Assembly: GCF_900167945.1 (NCBI RefSeq)
Contig: NZ_FUZA01000001.1
Location: 1,116,001 to 1,180,000 of the forward strand
Direction of reading: 5' to 3'
DNA from: Dyadobacter psychrophilus
GTDB taxonomy: Bacteria > Bacteroidota > Bacteroidia > Cytophagales > Spirosomataceae
Length of the DNA stretch: 64,000 nucleotides
The notes beneath the pieces were generated by a model. That model saw nothing but the letters and a program-made list of their open reading frames with translations. It ran no database searches and had not been told where the DNA came from. The position numbers and the translations under genes are program-made. Position 1 is the first letter of the stretch. The number at the start of each line of letters is the position of its first letter. Positions 25,318 to 34,288 of the stretch are shown here, piece by piece.

Positions 25318-26802
25318 TCAAATCGCTTCCAAAATTCGCTCAATAGCAACCTGATAGCCAATTTTTTCTTTCAAATCGCTGATAGCAACGCGCTCTTGCT
25401 CCATGGTATCGCGGTGGCGGATGGTAACAGTGTCATCCTCCATGGTTTGATAATCAACCGCAATGCAAAACGGCGTTCCGATCAGATCCTGTCGCGTGTA
25501 GCGCTTGCCAATGGCCGCGCCGTCATCATAAGTTGTGCGGAAAGATGACTTCAGTGAGTTCGCAATAGCCTGTGCCTTTTCTGCCAAACCATCCTTTTTA
25601 ACCAAAGGAAGCACGGCAACCTTGAATGGTGCCAATGCAGGGTGCAGCTTTAAATAAGTCCTTTCCTTCACATTATCGCCTTCTCCAACTGTTTCTACAG
25701 TGTAAGCATTGCAGAATGTTGCCAGAAAAAGCCTGTCCGCTCCAACCGAAGTTTCAACGACATAGGGAATATAATTTCCATAAGGCTTGCCATTTTCGTC
25801 CAGGTCAGAATCAAAATATTGTTGCTTTTTCTTCGACAATTCCTGGTGGTTTCTGAGGTCAAAATCGGTTCTGGAATGGATTCCCTCCATTTCCCGGAAA
25901 CCGAATGGAAATTGATACTCAATGTCAACAGCTGCATTGGCATAATGTGCGAGCTTATCGTGATCATGGAATTTCAGTTTTTCGGCAGGCAGTCCAATGG
26001 CCTTATGAAACTTCATACGCGCTTCTTTCCAGCTTTCATACCAGGCCATTTCAGTGCCCGGGCGAATGAAAAACTGCATTTCCATTTGTTCAAATTCGCG
26101 CATACGGAACGTGAACTGGCGCGCAACAATCTCATTTCTAAATGCTTTTCCGATTTGTGCAATCCCAAAAGGAATTTTCATCCTGCCACTTTTCTGTACA
26201 TTCAGGAAATTCACAAAAATCCCCTGCGCGGTCTCAGGACGCAGATAAATAAGGTTCGATTCCTCAGCAACCGAGCCAACTTGTGTGCTGAACATCAGGT
26301 TAAACTGGCGCACTTCCGTCCAGTTAGCGGTTCCGGAAACCGGGCATTTGATGTTCTCAGCAATAATCAATTCCCGAACTCCGGCCAAGTCTTCTGCACT
26401 AAGCAAACGGCCCATTTCTGTGAGCAATGCTTTACCTTTTTCGGCCTGGCCTTCTGCCTCATATTGTTCCGCCTTGCCTTCCAGCAACTGGTCTGCGCGA
26501 TAACGCTTCTTGGAATCCTTGTTGTCGATCATCGGATCGTTAAAACCATCCACGTGACCAGAAGCTTTCCACGTGAGCGGGTGCATAAATATGGCCGCGT
26601 CAATCCCGACAATGTTGTCGTGTAATTGCGTCATGGCTTTCCACCACGCGGCTTTAAGGTTATTTTTCAATTCAACACCATTCTGACCGTAGTCATAAAC
26701 AGCTTGCAATCCATCATATATTTCAGAAGAGGGAAACACAAAACCGTATTCTTTGGCATGCCCAACAATGTCTTGTAAAGAAGTAGCAGGTGCTTGGTTC
26801 AT
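25318..26802 (-). CDS. glyS: glycyl-tRNA synthetase (class II, alpha2 type)
   Basis: Charges tRNA-Gly with glycine. The protein has 494 residues, the single-chain homodimeric form rather than the split GlyQ/GlyS form. FVFPSSEIYDGLQAVYDYGQNG is the family start, VGSVAEESNLIYLRPETAQGIFVNF and RNEIVARQFTFRMREFEQME carry class II motif 2, and YIPYVVETSVGADRLFLA motif 3. The C-terminal anticodon-binding domain begins near residue 395. It is a single gene closed by the terminator at 25266-25302. Confidence 0.96.
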   Translation of the reverse strand: MNQAPATSLQDIVGHAKEYGFVFPSSEIYDGLQAVYDYGQNGVELKNNLKAAWWKAMTQLHDNIVGIDAAIFMHPLTWKASGHVDGFNDPMIDNKDSKKRYRADQLLEGKAEQYEAEGQAEKGKALLTEMGRLLSAEDLAGVRELIIAENIKCPVSGTANWTEVRQFNLMFSTQVGSVAEESNLIYLRPETAQGIFVNFLNVQKSGRMKIPFGIAQIGKAFRNEIVARQFTFRMREFEQMEMQFFIRPGTEMAWYESWKEARMKFHKAIGLPAEKLKFHDHDKLAHYANAAVDIEYQFPFGFREMEGIHSRTDFDLRNHQELSKKKQQYFDSDLDENGKPYGNYIPYVVETSVGADRLFLATFCNAYTVETVGEGDNVKERTYLKLHPALAPFKVAVLPLVKKDGLAEKAQAIANSLKSSFRTTYDDGAAIGKRYTRQDLIGTPFCIAVDYQTMEDDTVTIRHRDTMEQERVAISDLKEKIGYQVAIERILEAI

Positions 26803-26862
26803 TCTATTTGGTTAAAAATCAATAAAAAACGACAATTGAATCCACTAAAATCATCAATTTGG

Positions 26863-26870
26863 CAAAATTA
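26863..26870 (-). promoter_or_regulatory. candidate -7 element of glyS
   Basis: On the minus strand this reads TAATTTTG, matching TANNTTTG, 61 bases before the glyS start. No TTG is seen at the expected -33 distance, so support is moderate. Confidence 0.35.
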
Positions 26871-26884
26871 GGGATTTTGCCTTA

Positions 26885-27313
26885 TTAAAAAGGCTTCCCA
26901 TTCGTATTTACACGAAAGACTGGCGTTTTTGTAACTAACAAACTATCGAATTTTCCAGTGTTGAGGTCGTCGAAGGTGGCCCCTCGATCCACCAATTTTC
27001 TAAGCAAAGTGCTATCAACATCTATAAATTGTTTTGACCAGCCAAATCCCGGCTCACCACATAGTGTCAGCAAGCCCAAGCCTGGAACATAATTCACAAT
27101 AAAATCTCCACTTCTTTTAGATATTACTTCATATGCCTCCCTGTCTTTATCACTATCGTTATAGAATTCGTAAAGTTTGGCAATTGCCTCCAATCTCTGT
27201 GACGTCCGATCTCCTTCTGTAAGATAGACTGTACGGATCAATGGGTTCACGACCTCTCCGCAGCTCGCCAGCAAACAGACAGAAAGCAACAAAAATGCTT
27301 GTTTCATTTTCAT
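26885..27313 (-). CDS. hypothetical lipoprotein, paralogue of the next gene
   Basis: Exported protein of 142 residues with a lipoprotein signal (MKMKQAFLLLSVCLLASCGE, Cys near 19). The mature part shares with the neighbour at 27338 the pattern DSDKD-EAYEVIS, then NYVPGLGLLTLCG-PG-GWSKQF and a tail ending VFRVNTNG. I know no named domain for it. The two genes are a tandem duplication 24 bases apart, with the DUF6973-like lipoprotein upstream on the same strand. It is the last gene of this probable three-gene operon. Confidence 0.75.
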   Translation of the reverse strand: MKMKQAFLLLSVCLLASCGEVVNPLIRTVYLTEGDRTSQRLEAIAKLYEFYNDSDKDREAYEVISKRSGDFIVNYVPGLGLLTLCGEPGFGWSKQFIDVDSTLLRKLVDRGATFDDLNTGKFDSLLVTKTPVFRVNTNGKPF

Positions 27314-27337
27314 AAAAAAAAGATTAGGATCAATGGA

Positions 27338-27778
27338 TTAGCGCCAATTAGTTTTAACACTATACATCGGCCTGTTTACTTTTAAAACATCATCAAACTG
27401 ACTTCCAATAGTACCGACCTCTTCGAGATTTTGAAAGGTGATATTTTCGTCGATCAGCCTTTGCAGCGTTGCCTCATCCACATTTTTGAATTGATTTGAC
27501 CAACCGCTTCCGGGATCTCCGCTTAATGTTAACAGCTTCAATGCAGGAACATAATTGAGGATAAATCTGCCGTTGCTTTCGGAAATAACCTCGTAAACTT
27601 CCTTATCCTTGTCACTGTTCATGTAGTGTTGGTACAAATTTACCATTGCCTCGGCTCGCTCCTTTTCCCTGTCTGTTCCCTTCATGTAAAGTGTATCCAC
27701 ATACGGATGTGAGATTTCATGGCAGCTGGTTAAACACAATGCCGCTAAAATCATGTACAATAAAAAGTTTTTTTTCAT
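27338..27778 (-). CDS. hypothetical lipoprotein, paralogue of the preceding gene
   Basis: Protein of 146 residues from MKKNFLLYMILAALCLTSCHE, a lipoprotein signal with Cys near residue 19. The mature sequence (NSDKDKEVYEVISESNGRFI, ALKLLTLSGDPGSGWSNQF) matches the neighbour at 26885 throughout, so they arose by duplication. I choose the ATG at 27778 rather than 27793 because it places KK directly before the hydrophobic core. Function unknown; see the findings for an immunity-like hypothesis. Confidence 0.75.
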   Translation of the reverse strand: MKKNFLLYMILAALCLTSCHEISHPYVDTLYMKGTDREKERAEAMVNLYQHYMNSDKDKEVYEVISESNGRFILNYVPALKLLTLSGDPGSGWSNQFKNVDEATLQRLIDENITFQNLEEVGTIGSQFDDVLKVNRPMYSVKTNWR

Positions 27779-27823
27779 AGGATAAAGATTCAATTCATTT
27801 TTGATATAGTAGCAAATAAAACA

Positions 27824-28894
27824 TTACGGCATGACGTGGACTAGATGTTGATTGGGACTATATAGGTTGTTAAATAAATTATTCCAAGTAACAGAATTGT
27901 CACCACCATGCCAATTCAGAATATCAACCATGTTATGCATAGCGCAAGAATTAGCTTTGGAATGCATATTGTTAATTATTTCATCTACACTCGGCATCTT
28001 CCTAAAAGGCCCAAAACCCCAAGAAGTTTCGTTTTCCATCCACTCGCGGGCCGACATGTTATTGTGAAGGTCCATAGCTGAGTCTTTATCATGGATTTGC
28101 AGACCGTTGTCGTTTTGCTCGTGCTTTGAACATCCATCTTGAGTAAAATCAATCGCCTGATTTTCACTTGCCGGAGAACCTTTCAGAATAAAACGAATTG
28201 ACAATGCATTCCAAGTAGAATGTTTAAAGGCGTTGCCTTTATTTCCAACAACAGCATTTCCAAATAATGTTGTCGCTAAGTTAATAGCATCTTGTGCGGC
28301 TTGCACATACCACTGTGCATATCCTGGATTTAGCAATAAGTGATTTTTTTCGGGAGTTGTCAACCCTCCCGACTCAGGTCCCAAAATCCGGCCATTCTCC
28401 CTTTTAACTCCTTCCAGCGCAACCACCTCTGCCACAACATCACGCTTGCAAAGCGCTTGGTAAAAATCATAAATCAGGGCACGCTTTTCGTTGGCTTCCT
28501 CGTGCGTTGTAATGTCCGGAAAATCACGGAAAACCCTTTCGAGATCCTTTTCTAAAATACCCTCTTCGGACGTGATTAGTGGATATTTTGCATTGTGCTT
28601 CACTAAAATAGGCAGCAATTCTTCGTAAGTGATCAAGACCACTTCACCCGATGTGCGGGCATTACCCTTTCCCGAAATCGATTCATAGTAAACATCAAAT
28701 TCTTCCTGCGTCTGATGAAAAAGCTCTTTTGGAAAATTTCCGGGAATAACAACCCGCTCACCTTTGAACTGAATTGTGTCTAATGTTTCTGAGGCGTCTT
28801 CATTCGGTGTCAGCTCCCAATAAGGCGTGTCGCAAGCCAATAGGATCGCTCCAAAAACAGCCAGAAAGGCTCCTTTTCTTAAAATTAAATGCAT
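27824..28894 (-). CDS. lipoprotein with DUF6973-like domain
   Basis: Protein of 356 residues from MHLILRKGAFLAVFGAILLACDT, a lipoprotein signal (Cys near 21). The N-terminal half is helical and charged with no recognised domain. The C-terminal half has GNAFKHSTWNALSI, then DLHNNMSAREWM and a late HGGDNSV, a conserved His/Asn/Asp pattern that I associate with DUF6973, also seen at the ends of large secreted proteins; this assignment is from memory. A start at 28960 would add 22 residues without signal character. It heads a minus-strand cluster with two paralogous small lipoproteins. Confidence 0.7.
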   Translation of the reverse strand: MHLILRKGAFLAVFGAILLACDTPYWELTPNEDASETLDTIQFKGERVVIPGNFPKELFHQTQEEFDVYYESISGKGNARTSGEVVLITYEELLPILVKHNAKYPLITSEEGILEKDLERVFRDFPDITTHEEANEKRALIYDFYQALCKRDVVAEVVALEGVKRENGRILGPESGGLTTPEKNHLLLNPGYAQWYVQAAQDAINLATTLFGNAVVGNKGNAFKHSTWNALSIRFILKGSPASENQAIDFTQDGCSKHEQNDNGLQIHDKDSAMDLHNNMSAREWMENETSWGFGPFRKMPSVDEIINNMHSKANSCAMHNMVDILNWHGGDNSVTWNNLFNNLYSPNQHLVHVMP

Positions 28895-28941
28895 AAATTG
28901 TCTCTGTTTAAATAGTGAAATATTATTTAAATGATTTCCGT

Positions 28942-28981
28942 CCCGCCCTTCCGACGCCAATCTCGGGGCGGGGCTTTCTTT
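28942..28981 (+). other. GC-rich hairpin followed by a T-rich run
   Basis: CCCGCCC at 28942-28948 pairs with GGGCGGG at 28966-28972, then GCTTTCTTTT follows on the plus strand. It looks like a plus-strand terminator, but no plus-strand gene precedes it. It would lie in the 5' leader of the DUF6973 lipoprotein mRNA. Confidence 0.4.
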
Positions 28982-29240
28982 TGCAAGGTATTCGACATTC
29001 GGTGGGAAATAACTTGGAGTTGTGCTGTAATTATCTGGCGGCAGCTTCCGATGTCCGATCGGTAATTATGAGTAAAGCCGCTTTTCAAAACCAGACAGCA
29101 CTGTTCGAAAGTGAACAGAATAGATGTCAAAAGACTCTATTTATACATTGATTATGAATACTTAACGAGCATGGCATGTAATTTTAAGAGCAAGCATTAC
29201 ATTGTTTTTCCTTGATCCTAACTAATAACGACCTGATATC
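28982..29240. other. divergent intergenic region with a small inverted repeat
   Basis: No gene was recognised between the hairpin and the permease start. It holds a perfect six-base dyad, CTGTTC at 29101-29106 and GAACAG at 29113-29118, a possible operator for the permease gene at 29241. Confidence 0.35.
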
Positions 29241-31634
29241 ATGCTCCTTAACTACTTCAAAATAGCATTTCGGAATTTTCGTAACCAGCGAATGTTTAGC
29301 AGTCTGAATATATTTGGGCTGGCGATTGGTATGGCGGCGGTTTGGCTGATGGTTTTGTACGTGGCCGACGAGCTGAGCTACGATCGATTTCACGAAAAAG
29401 CAGACCGTATTTATAGGTTAACGCACGAGGCAAAATGGGCGTCGGGAAGCTTTAAACTGGCCACAACTTCGGCTCCATATGCAGCTGCAATGCAAAACGA
29501 TTATCCCGAAATCGAAAAAACGGTGCGGATCAGCGCAGAAGGTGGCGGGACGATCTGGTTTGCGGACAAAGCAATTGAAGCCGGTGATATTTTCTTCGCC
29601 GACGCGTCGATTTTTGAGGTCTTCACGTTCCCAATGCTTTATGGTGACCGCGTGACAGCATTGCAGGGATCGCAAAAAATAGTCCTTAGCAAGACACTGG
29701 CCGAGAAATTATTCGGCAAAGCTTCCGATGCTGTGGGCAAAACGGTTTTGTTTTCAAACAACTTTCCAAACACGGTAACTGGTGTCATGGCGGACGCACC
29801 CGTTAATTCACATTTGCATTTTGAAGCATTACGCTCCCTTCCTGAAAACTACACGTCCGGCTGGCAGCAATCCGATTTATACACTTATATATTGTTAAAA
29901 AACGGCGTCGATGCAGGAAAATTTGAGCAAAAACTGGCCGGCTTTTTCCCAAAATATCTCAAAAAAGAAATCGGGGATGTAGCGTACAAAATGATGTTAC
30001 AACCCCTGACATCCATCCACTTACATTCAGATCTCGGCTACGAAATCGGCAATAACGGGAACATTAATACAATCTACATTTTCTCGGTCGTTGCAGCCCT
30101 AATCCTCATCATTGCCTGCATTAATTACGTCAATCTTTACACGGCGCGCTCTATGAAGCGGGTTCGTGAAATCGGCGTGCGAAAGGCGGTCGGTTCCAGG
30201 CGCTCGCAACTGGTTGGCCAGTTCCTTACCGAATCTTTTTTAATGACCTTCTTGGCGGGCCTGATTGGGGCATTATTAGTAAAAATCGCGTTGCCGTTCT
30301 TTAATGAGCTGTCTGATAAATCGCTGACAATGAGTTACAATAACGGCTGGTCAACGGCTTTGACAGCTGTCGCATTTATGCTGTTCATCAGTTTGGTAAG
30401 CGGCATTTATCCTGCATTTATGCTATCAGGGTTCCGGCCGGTAATCGCGCTTAAGGGTCAATTAGGCAGCCAGATTGGTGGTGCGCAGTTTCGCAAATCG
30501 CTTGTGGTTTTTCAGTTCGCCGTCACCGTCGTCATGATCGCTTGCTCTGGCATTGTTTATCGGCAATTGTATTATGTCAATCACAAAGACCTGGGCTTCA
30601 ATAAAGAACAGGTTCTGATATTCCATATTGACAAAAACGAAGTGCGGGGCCAGATCAATGCAATCAAGGAAAAACTCACCCAAAGTCCGCTCATCGAAAG
30701 CGTTGCGGCCGCAAGTAATCCTCTGGGAAACAACTTTTTAGGAACGGGAGGCTTGTTTATTGAAACTGAAACAGGGGATATGCCAGATTCACCGCAAATA
30801 ATTAAGAAGTTCTCTGCCGATGGTGACTATGTTAAAACATTGGAAATTAAGCTCTTGCAGGGCAGAACATTTCATGATGATTCTCCTGCGGATCAAACTG
30901 CCGCATTCCTGGTAAATGAGGCTCTGGTCAAAAAACAGGGCTGGAATGATCCGGTAGGCAAACGAATAAAATATTTTATTGATGAAAAAGGCGCTACCAG
31001 AGAAGCAAAGGTCATTGGCGTGGTCGCAGATTTTCACACCTACTCCTTACAGCACAAAATTGAGCCGCTTGTAATCCAGCTCCCCGCTCCTTCCGACAAA
31101 GACAATGTTTATGTTCGCATTCAGCGTGGAAAAACGCAGGAAGCGCTGGCTTATATCGGCAATGCATATAAACAATTTGATCCCGAAGCTAAGCTCGATT
31201 TCCATTTTCTTGACGAGAACTTCGCAATGCAATATCAGGCCGAACAGAAACAAGGAAACGTTTTGCTCTCATTCGCAGTGTTGGCTGTTATTATCGCCTG
31301 CCTGGGTTTGTTCGGATTGGCAGCTTTCGCGGCCGAGGCGCGGACCAAAGAGATAGGCGTGCGAAAAGTGCTGGGTGCTAGTGTGCAGAATGTCGTGCTT
31401 TTGCTGTCGGCAGATTTCCTGAAACTGGTTGTCATTGCTATTGTAATCAGCATCCCGGTGGCCATATATGCAATGCAGGAATGGCTTAAAAACTTTGAAT
31501 ATCAGGCTGGGTTGTCCTGGTGGGTGTTCGCATCGGCTGGATTCCTGGCCATGGTCATTGCACTGCTGACTGTGAGCTTCCAGGCACTTAAAGCAGCGCT
31601 TGTTAATCCGGTTGAGTCGCTGAAAAGTGAGTAA
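29241..31634 (+). CDS. FtsX/MacB-like ABC transporter permease (giant form)
   Basis: Inner-membrane permease of 797 residues. A MacB_PCD periplasmic domain and an FtsX domain of the usual type are each present twice: MLLNYFKIAFRNFRNQRMFS opens it, SMKRVREIGVRKAVGSRRSQ and RTKEIGVRKVLGASVQN are the two FtsX signatures, and NPVESLKSE ends it. Spans cluster near residues 21-41, 283-430 and 675-790. These giant permeases expand in Cytophagales and pair with separate MacB-like ATPases; the one at 37499 is a candidate partner. The substrate is unknown. A second member follows at 31730. Confidence 0.9.
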   Translation: MLLNYFKIAFRNFRNQRMFSSLNIFGLAIGMAAVWLMVLYVADELSYDRFHEKADRIYRLTHEAKWASGSFKLATTSAPYAAAMQNDYPEIEKTVRISAEGGGTIWFADKAIEAGDIFFADASIFEVFTFPMLYGDRVTALQGSQKIVLSKTLAEKLFGKASDAVGKTVLFSNNFPNTVTGVMADAPVNSHLHFEALRSLPENYTSGWQQSDLYTYILLKNGVDAGKFEQKLAGFFPKYLKKEIGDVAYKMMLQPLTSIHLHSDLGYEIGNNGNINTIYIFSVVAALILIIACINYVNLYTARSMKRVREIGVRKAVGSRRSQLVGQFLTESFLMTFLAGLIGALLVKIALPFFNELSDKSLTMSYNNGWSTALTAVAFMLFISLVSGIYPAFMLSGFRPVIALKGQLGSQIGGAQFRKSLVVFQFAVTVVMIACSGIVYRQLYYVNHKDLGFNKEQVLIFHIDKNEVRGQINAIKEKLTQSPLIESVAAASNPLGNNFLGTGGLFIETETGDMPDSPQIIKKFSADGDYVKTLEIKLLQGRTFHDDSPADQTAAFLVNEALVKKQGWNDPVGKRIKYFIDEKGATREAKVIGVVADFHTYSLQHKIEPLVIQLPAPSDKDNVYVRIQRGKTQEALAYIGNAYKQFDPEAKLDFHFLDENFAMQYQAEQKQGNVLLSFAVLAVIIACLGLFGLAAFAAEARTKEIGVRKVLGASVQNVVLLLSADFLKLVVIAIVISIPVAIYAMQEWLKNFEYQAGLSWWVFASAGFLAMVIALLTVSFQALKAALVNPVESLKSE

Positions 31635-31729
31635 CATGCTGCCCTTGCCCGTTGATTTACAAACCGTTAAAAATAGTTAAACGGCCTGTCCGCTGCGACC
31701 CGCATTTTAAAATTTGACTAGTTTTGGAA

Positions 31730-34135
31730 ATGATCCAGAACTACTTCAAAATTGCCTGGCGCAACCTGCTGAAACGCAAGTTCTATTCGCTGGTAATGAT
31801 CTTCGGCCTCTCGGTCGGAATGACATTCACTTTCCTCATTATGAGCTATGTGTGGGGCGAACTGAGGGTAAATAGCGACCTGCGTAATGCTGATAACCAA
31901 TACATTGTGCGCAGCCGGCGGAAGAATCCGGATATGGGAATAGATATGGCCACGCTCGGGCCGCTTGGAGCCACATTGAAAGCCAATTACCCAAATCTGG
32001 TCGCGAATTTTTACCGTTATGACGGCATTACTGTCGCCGTTTCCAAAGGGGAAAAACACTTTCGCGAGGAAGTTCAGACGGGTGATTCAACATTGCTCGC
32101 CATGTACGGATTCCCCCTTTTGCAAGGCGACGCAAAGACTGCATTGACCCAGCAACATTCAGCGGCCATTTCAGAAGAAAAAGCTTTAAAATATTTTGGA
32201 AAAACAGATGTCCTGGGCGAAACATTAACATTACATAATTTCGTCGGCGGCAAACAGGAATTCCAGATCACGGCGGTTTTGAAAACCCTTCCTAACAATT
32301 CGGTGAACCATCTGCTGCCAAAACCGGCAGAAATTTTTATTCCGCTTAGCAGTCTTAACGGTCGGAAAGGAGCGGAAGATAATTGGGAATTCCCCTACAT
32401 GATCACCTACATTGAGCTCCAAAATGGCTTTACACCAAAAGATCTTGAAAAACCGGTTGCCCAAACCCTTGCAACATACGGATCTGCCAATACGAAGGCC
32501 AATCTCGAAGTGTATCTCACGCCTTTGAAGGATTATTACCAGGAGGCAAATAATGGTTTAGTACGCAAAATGATCTACACGCTCTCTGGCGTAACGCTCT
32601 TCATTCTGCTGATGGCTATTGTAAATTTTGTGAATATTTCTATCGGAAAATCCTCCTCTCGCTTAAAAGAGATTGGTGTCCGGAAGGTGCTTGGCAGCCA
32701 TAAAATCCAACTAATTGGGCAGTTCCTGGCCGAATTCATCATTCTCGCACTGGTTGCAATGTTTCTTTCGATGTTGTTTTACGAAATTTCGCGTTCTGCA
32801 TTTTCGGATATCCTGGGAAAACCGTTGCCCTCTGCATTCGCATTATTCCCCTATTCGATCGGGATGCCATTGTTCTGTGCGCTGCTCATTGGGTTTATGG
32901 CTGGCATTTATCCCGCTTTTGTTTTATCAGGCATTTCATCCATTGATTCAATGAAAGGCAAACTCAAATCAATCAGGGAAAATGTAATGTTAAGGCGTGT
33001 GCTTGTGGCTTCGCAGTTTGTGATTGCATTATTTGTGTTTGCGGGCGCTATGGTCATCTCTCAGCAAGTACATTATTTTTTCAATAAAAACCTGGGTTAC
33101 AACAAGGAATCGCTCGTTTCCATCGCTGTTCCCCGCGACTGGACGCCCGAAGGATTGTCAAAAATGGAGGCAATCAGGAACAACCTTTCGCAACTGAAAG
33201 AAGTAAACAATGTGAGCTTATCTTATGAGATCCCCAACGGAAACAACGGCGGACATACAGGATTATACAAATCCGGACAGGATTCCACGCAGGCCATTCA
33301 CACGCAATTTTTGAGCACAGACGAACATTACGCCGACACTTACCAGATCAAAATAGTGGCTGGAAAGTTCTTCAACGGCAAACAAGGCGCATACCAGTCC
33401 AATCGCATCGTGCTTAACGTAGCGGCAACAAAAGCATTAGGTTATCCAAATCCCGAAGATGCTGTCGGTCAGCAAGCAAGGGTTCACAATGTACCTGGTT
33501 TACTTACCGTTGACGGCGTTTCCGCAGATTTTAATTTTGCATCTGTGCACCAGGTCATTAAGCCAATAGGTTTCTTTCACGTGAAAGAAGGAAATGCATT
33601 TCGCTTCCTCACATTCCGGCTTAACCCAGCCAATCTGGGTGAGTCTATGACAGTTATAGAAAACAAATGGCGGGAATTAATGCCCGATGCGCCTTTTGAA
33701 TACGCGTTCATGGATGATACTCTGCAAAAGCTGTATCTGTCCGAAATGCAGTTGAAAAAAGCTTCACAAATTGCAACAGTCTTATCCGTAATCATCGTCT
33801 TGCTTGGCGTTTTGGGCATGGTTTCCCTTAATGTCACCCGCCGGACCCGCGAGCTTGGTATCCGCAAAGTCCTTGGCGCCTCTGAAATTGGGATCATCAT
33901 GCTTTTCCTTAAAGAATTCCTGCTGGTAATGACCGTCGCCATGCTCATTTCCTTTCCCCTTGCATTCCTGACCATGAAACGCTGGCTGGAAACCTACGCC
34001 TACCGCATCCAAATTAGCTGGGAACCCTTTGCAATGGTTGGATTAGGATTTTGTTTGATTGTTACGTTATTAGTCTGCCTGCAAACGACGAATGCAGCAT
34101 TAATGAATCCTGTGAGGAGTCTTAGAAGTGAGTGA
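31730..34135 (+). CDS. FtsX/MacB-like ABC transporter permease, second member
   Basis: Permease of 801 residues from MIQNYFKIAWRNLLKRKF, built like its upstream neighbour: an N-terminal span, a large periplasmic domain, an FtsX block with RLKEIGVRKVLGSHKIQ, a second half with RTRELGIRKVLGASEIG and the ending NPVRSLRSE. The two differ widely in sequence, so this is not a recent duplication. The gap of about 95 bases allows a separate promoter. I start at ATG 31730; a TTG at 31724 would add two residues. Confidence 0.9.
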   Translation: MIQNYFKIAWRNLLKRKFYSLVMIFGLSVGMTFTFLIMSYVWGELRVNSDLRNADNQYIVRSRRKNPDMGIDMATLGPLGATLKANYPNLVANFYRYDGITVAVSKGEKHFREEVQTGDSTLLAMYGFPLLQGDAKTALTQQHSAAISEEKALKYFGKTDVLGETLTLHNFVGGKQEFQITAVLKTLPNNSVNHLLPKPAEIFIPLSSLNGRKGAEDNWEFPYMITYIELQNGFTPKDLEKPVAQTLATYGSANTKANLEVYLTPLKDYYQEANNGLVRKMIYTLSGVTLFILLMAIVNFVNISIGKSSSRLKEIGVRKVLGSHKIQLIGQFLAEFIILALVAMFLSMLFYEISRSAFSDILGKPLPSAFALFPYSIGMPLFCALLIGFMAGIYPAFVLSGISSIDSMKGKLKSIRENVMLRRVLVASQFVIALFVFAGAMVISQQVHYFFNKNLGYNKESLVSIAVPRDWTPEGLSKMEAIRNNLSQLKEVNNVSLSYEIPNGNNGGHTGLYKSGQDSTQAIHTQFLSTDEHYADTYQIKIVAGKFFNGKQGAYQSNRIVLNVAATKALGYPNPEDAVGQQARVHNVPGLLTVDGVSADFNFASVHQVIKPIGFFHVKEGNAFRFLTFRLNPANLGESMTVIENKWRELMPDAPFEYAFMDDTLQKLYLSEMQLKKASQIATVLSVIIVLLGVLGMVSLNVTRRTRELGIRKVLGASEIGIIMLFLKEFLLVMTVAMLISFPLAFLTMKRWLETYAYRIQISWEPFAMVGLGFCLIVTLLVCLQTTNAALMNPVRSLRSE

Positions 34136-34288
34136 TTTGTGTTTAATTAGCTTTGGGGAAGCATGAGAAAGGTTTGCAAATCTATGACCAAAGCATCTTA
34201 TGATAATCCTGAGTTGAGTGACTTTTCTTTTTTAAAACTTCCTCTATCTCTTTTTTGTAAACCCTGGTTGAAATAATTCATCAACATT

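Noticed and set aside
25819..26625. 268-codon open frame on the plus strand
   Set aside because: It lies wholly antisense to glyS, whose protein is fully conserved; the translation has no domain character.
29241..34135. tandem permeases as a recent duplication
   Set aside because: The two proteins share layout and end motifs but differ widely in sequence, so an old family expansion is more likely.
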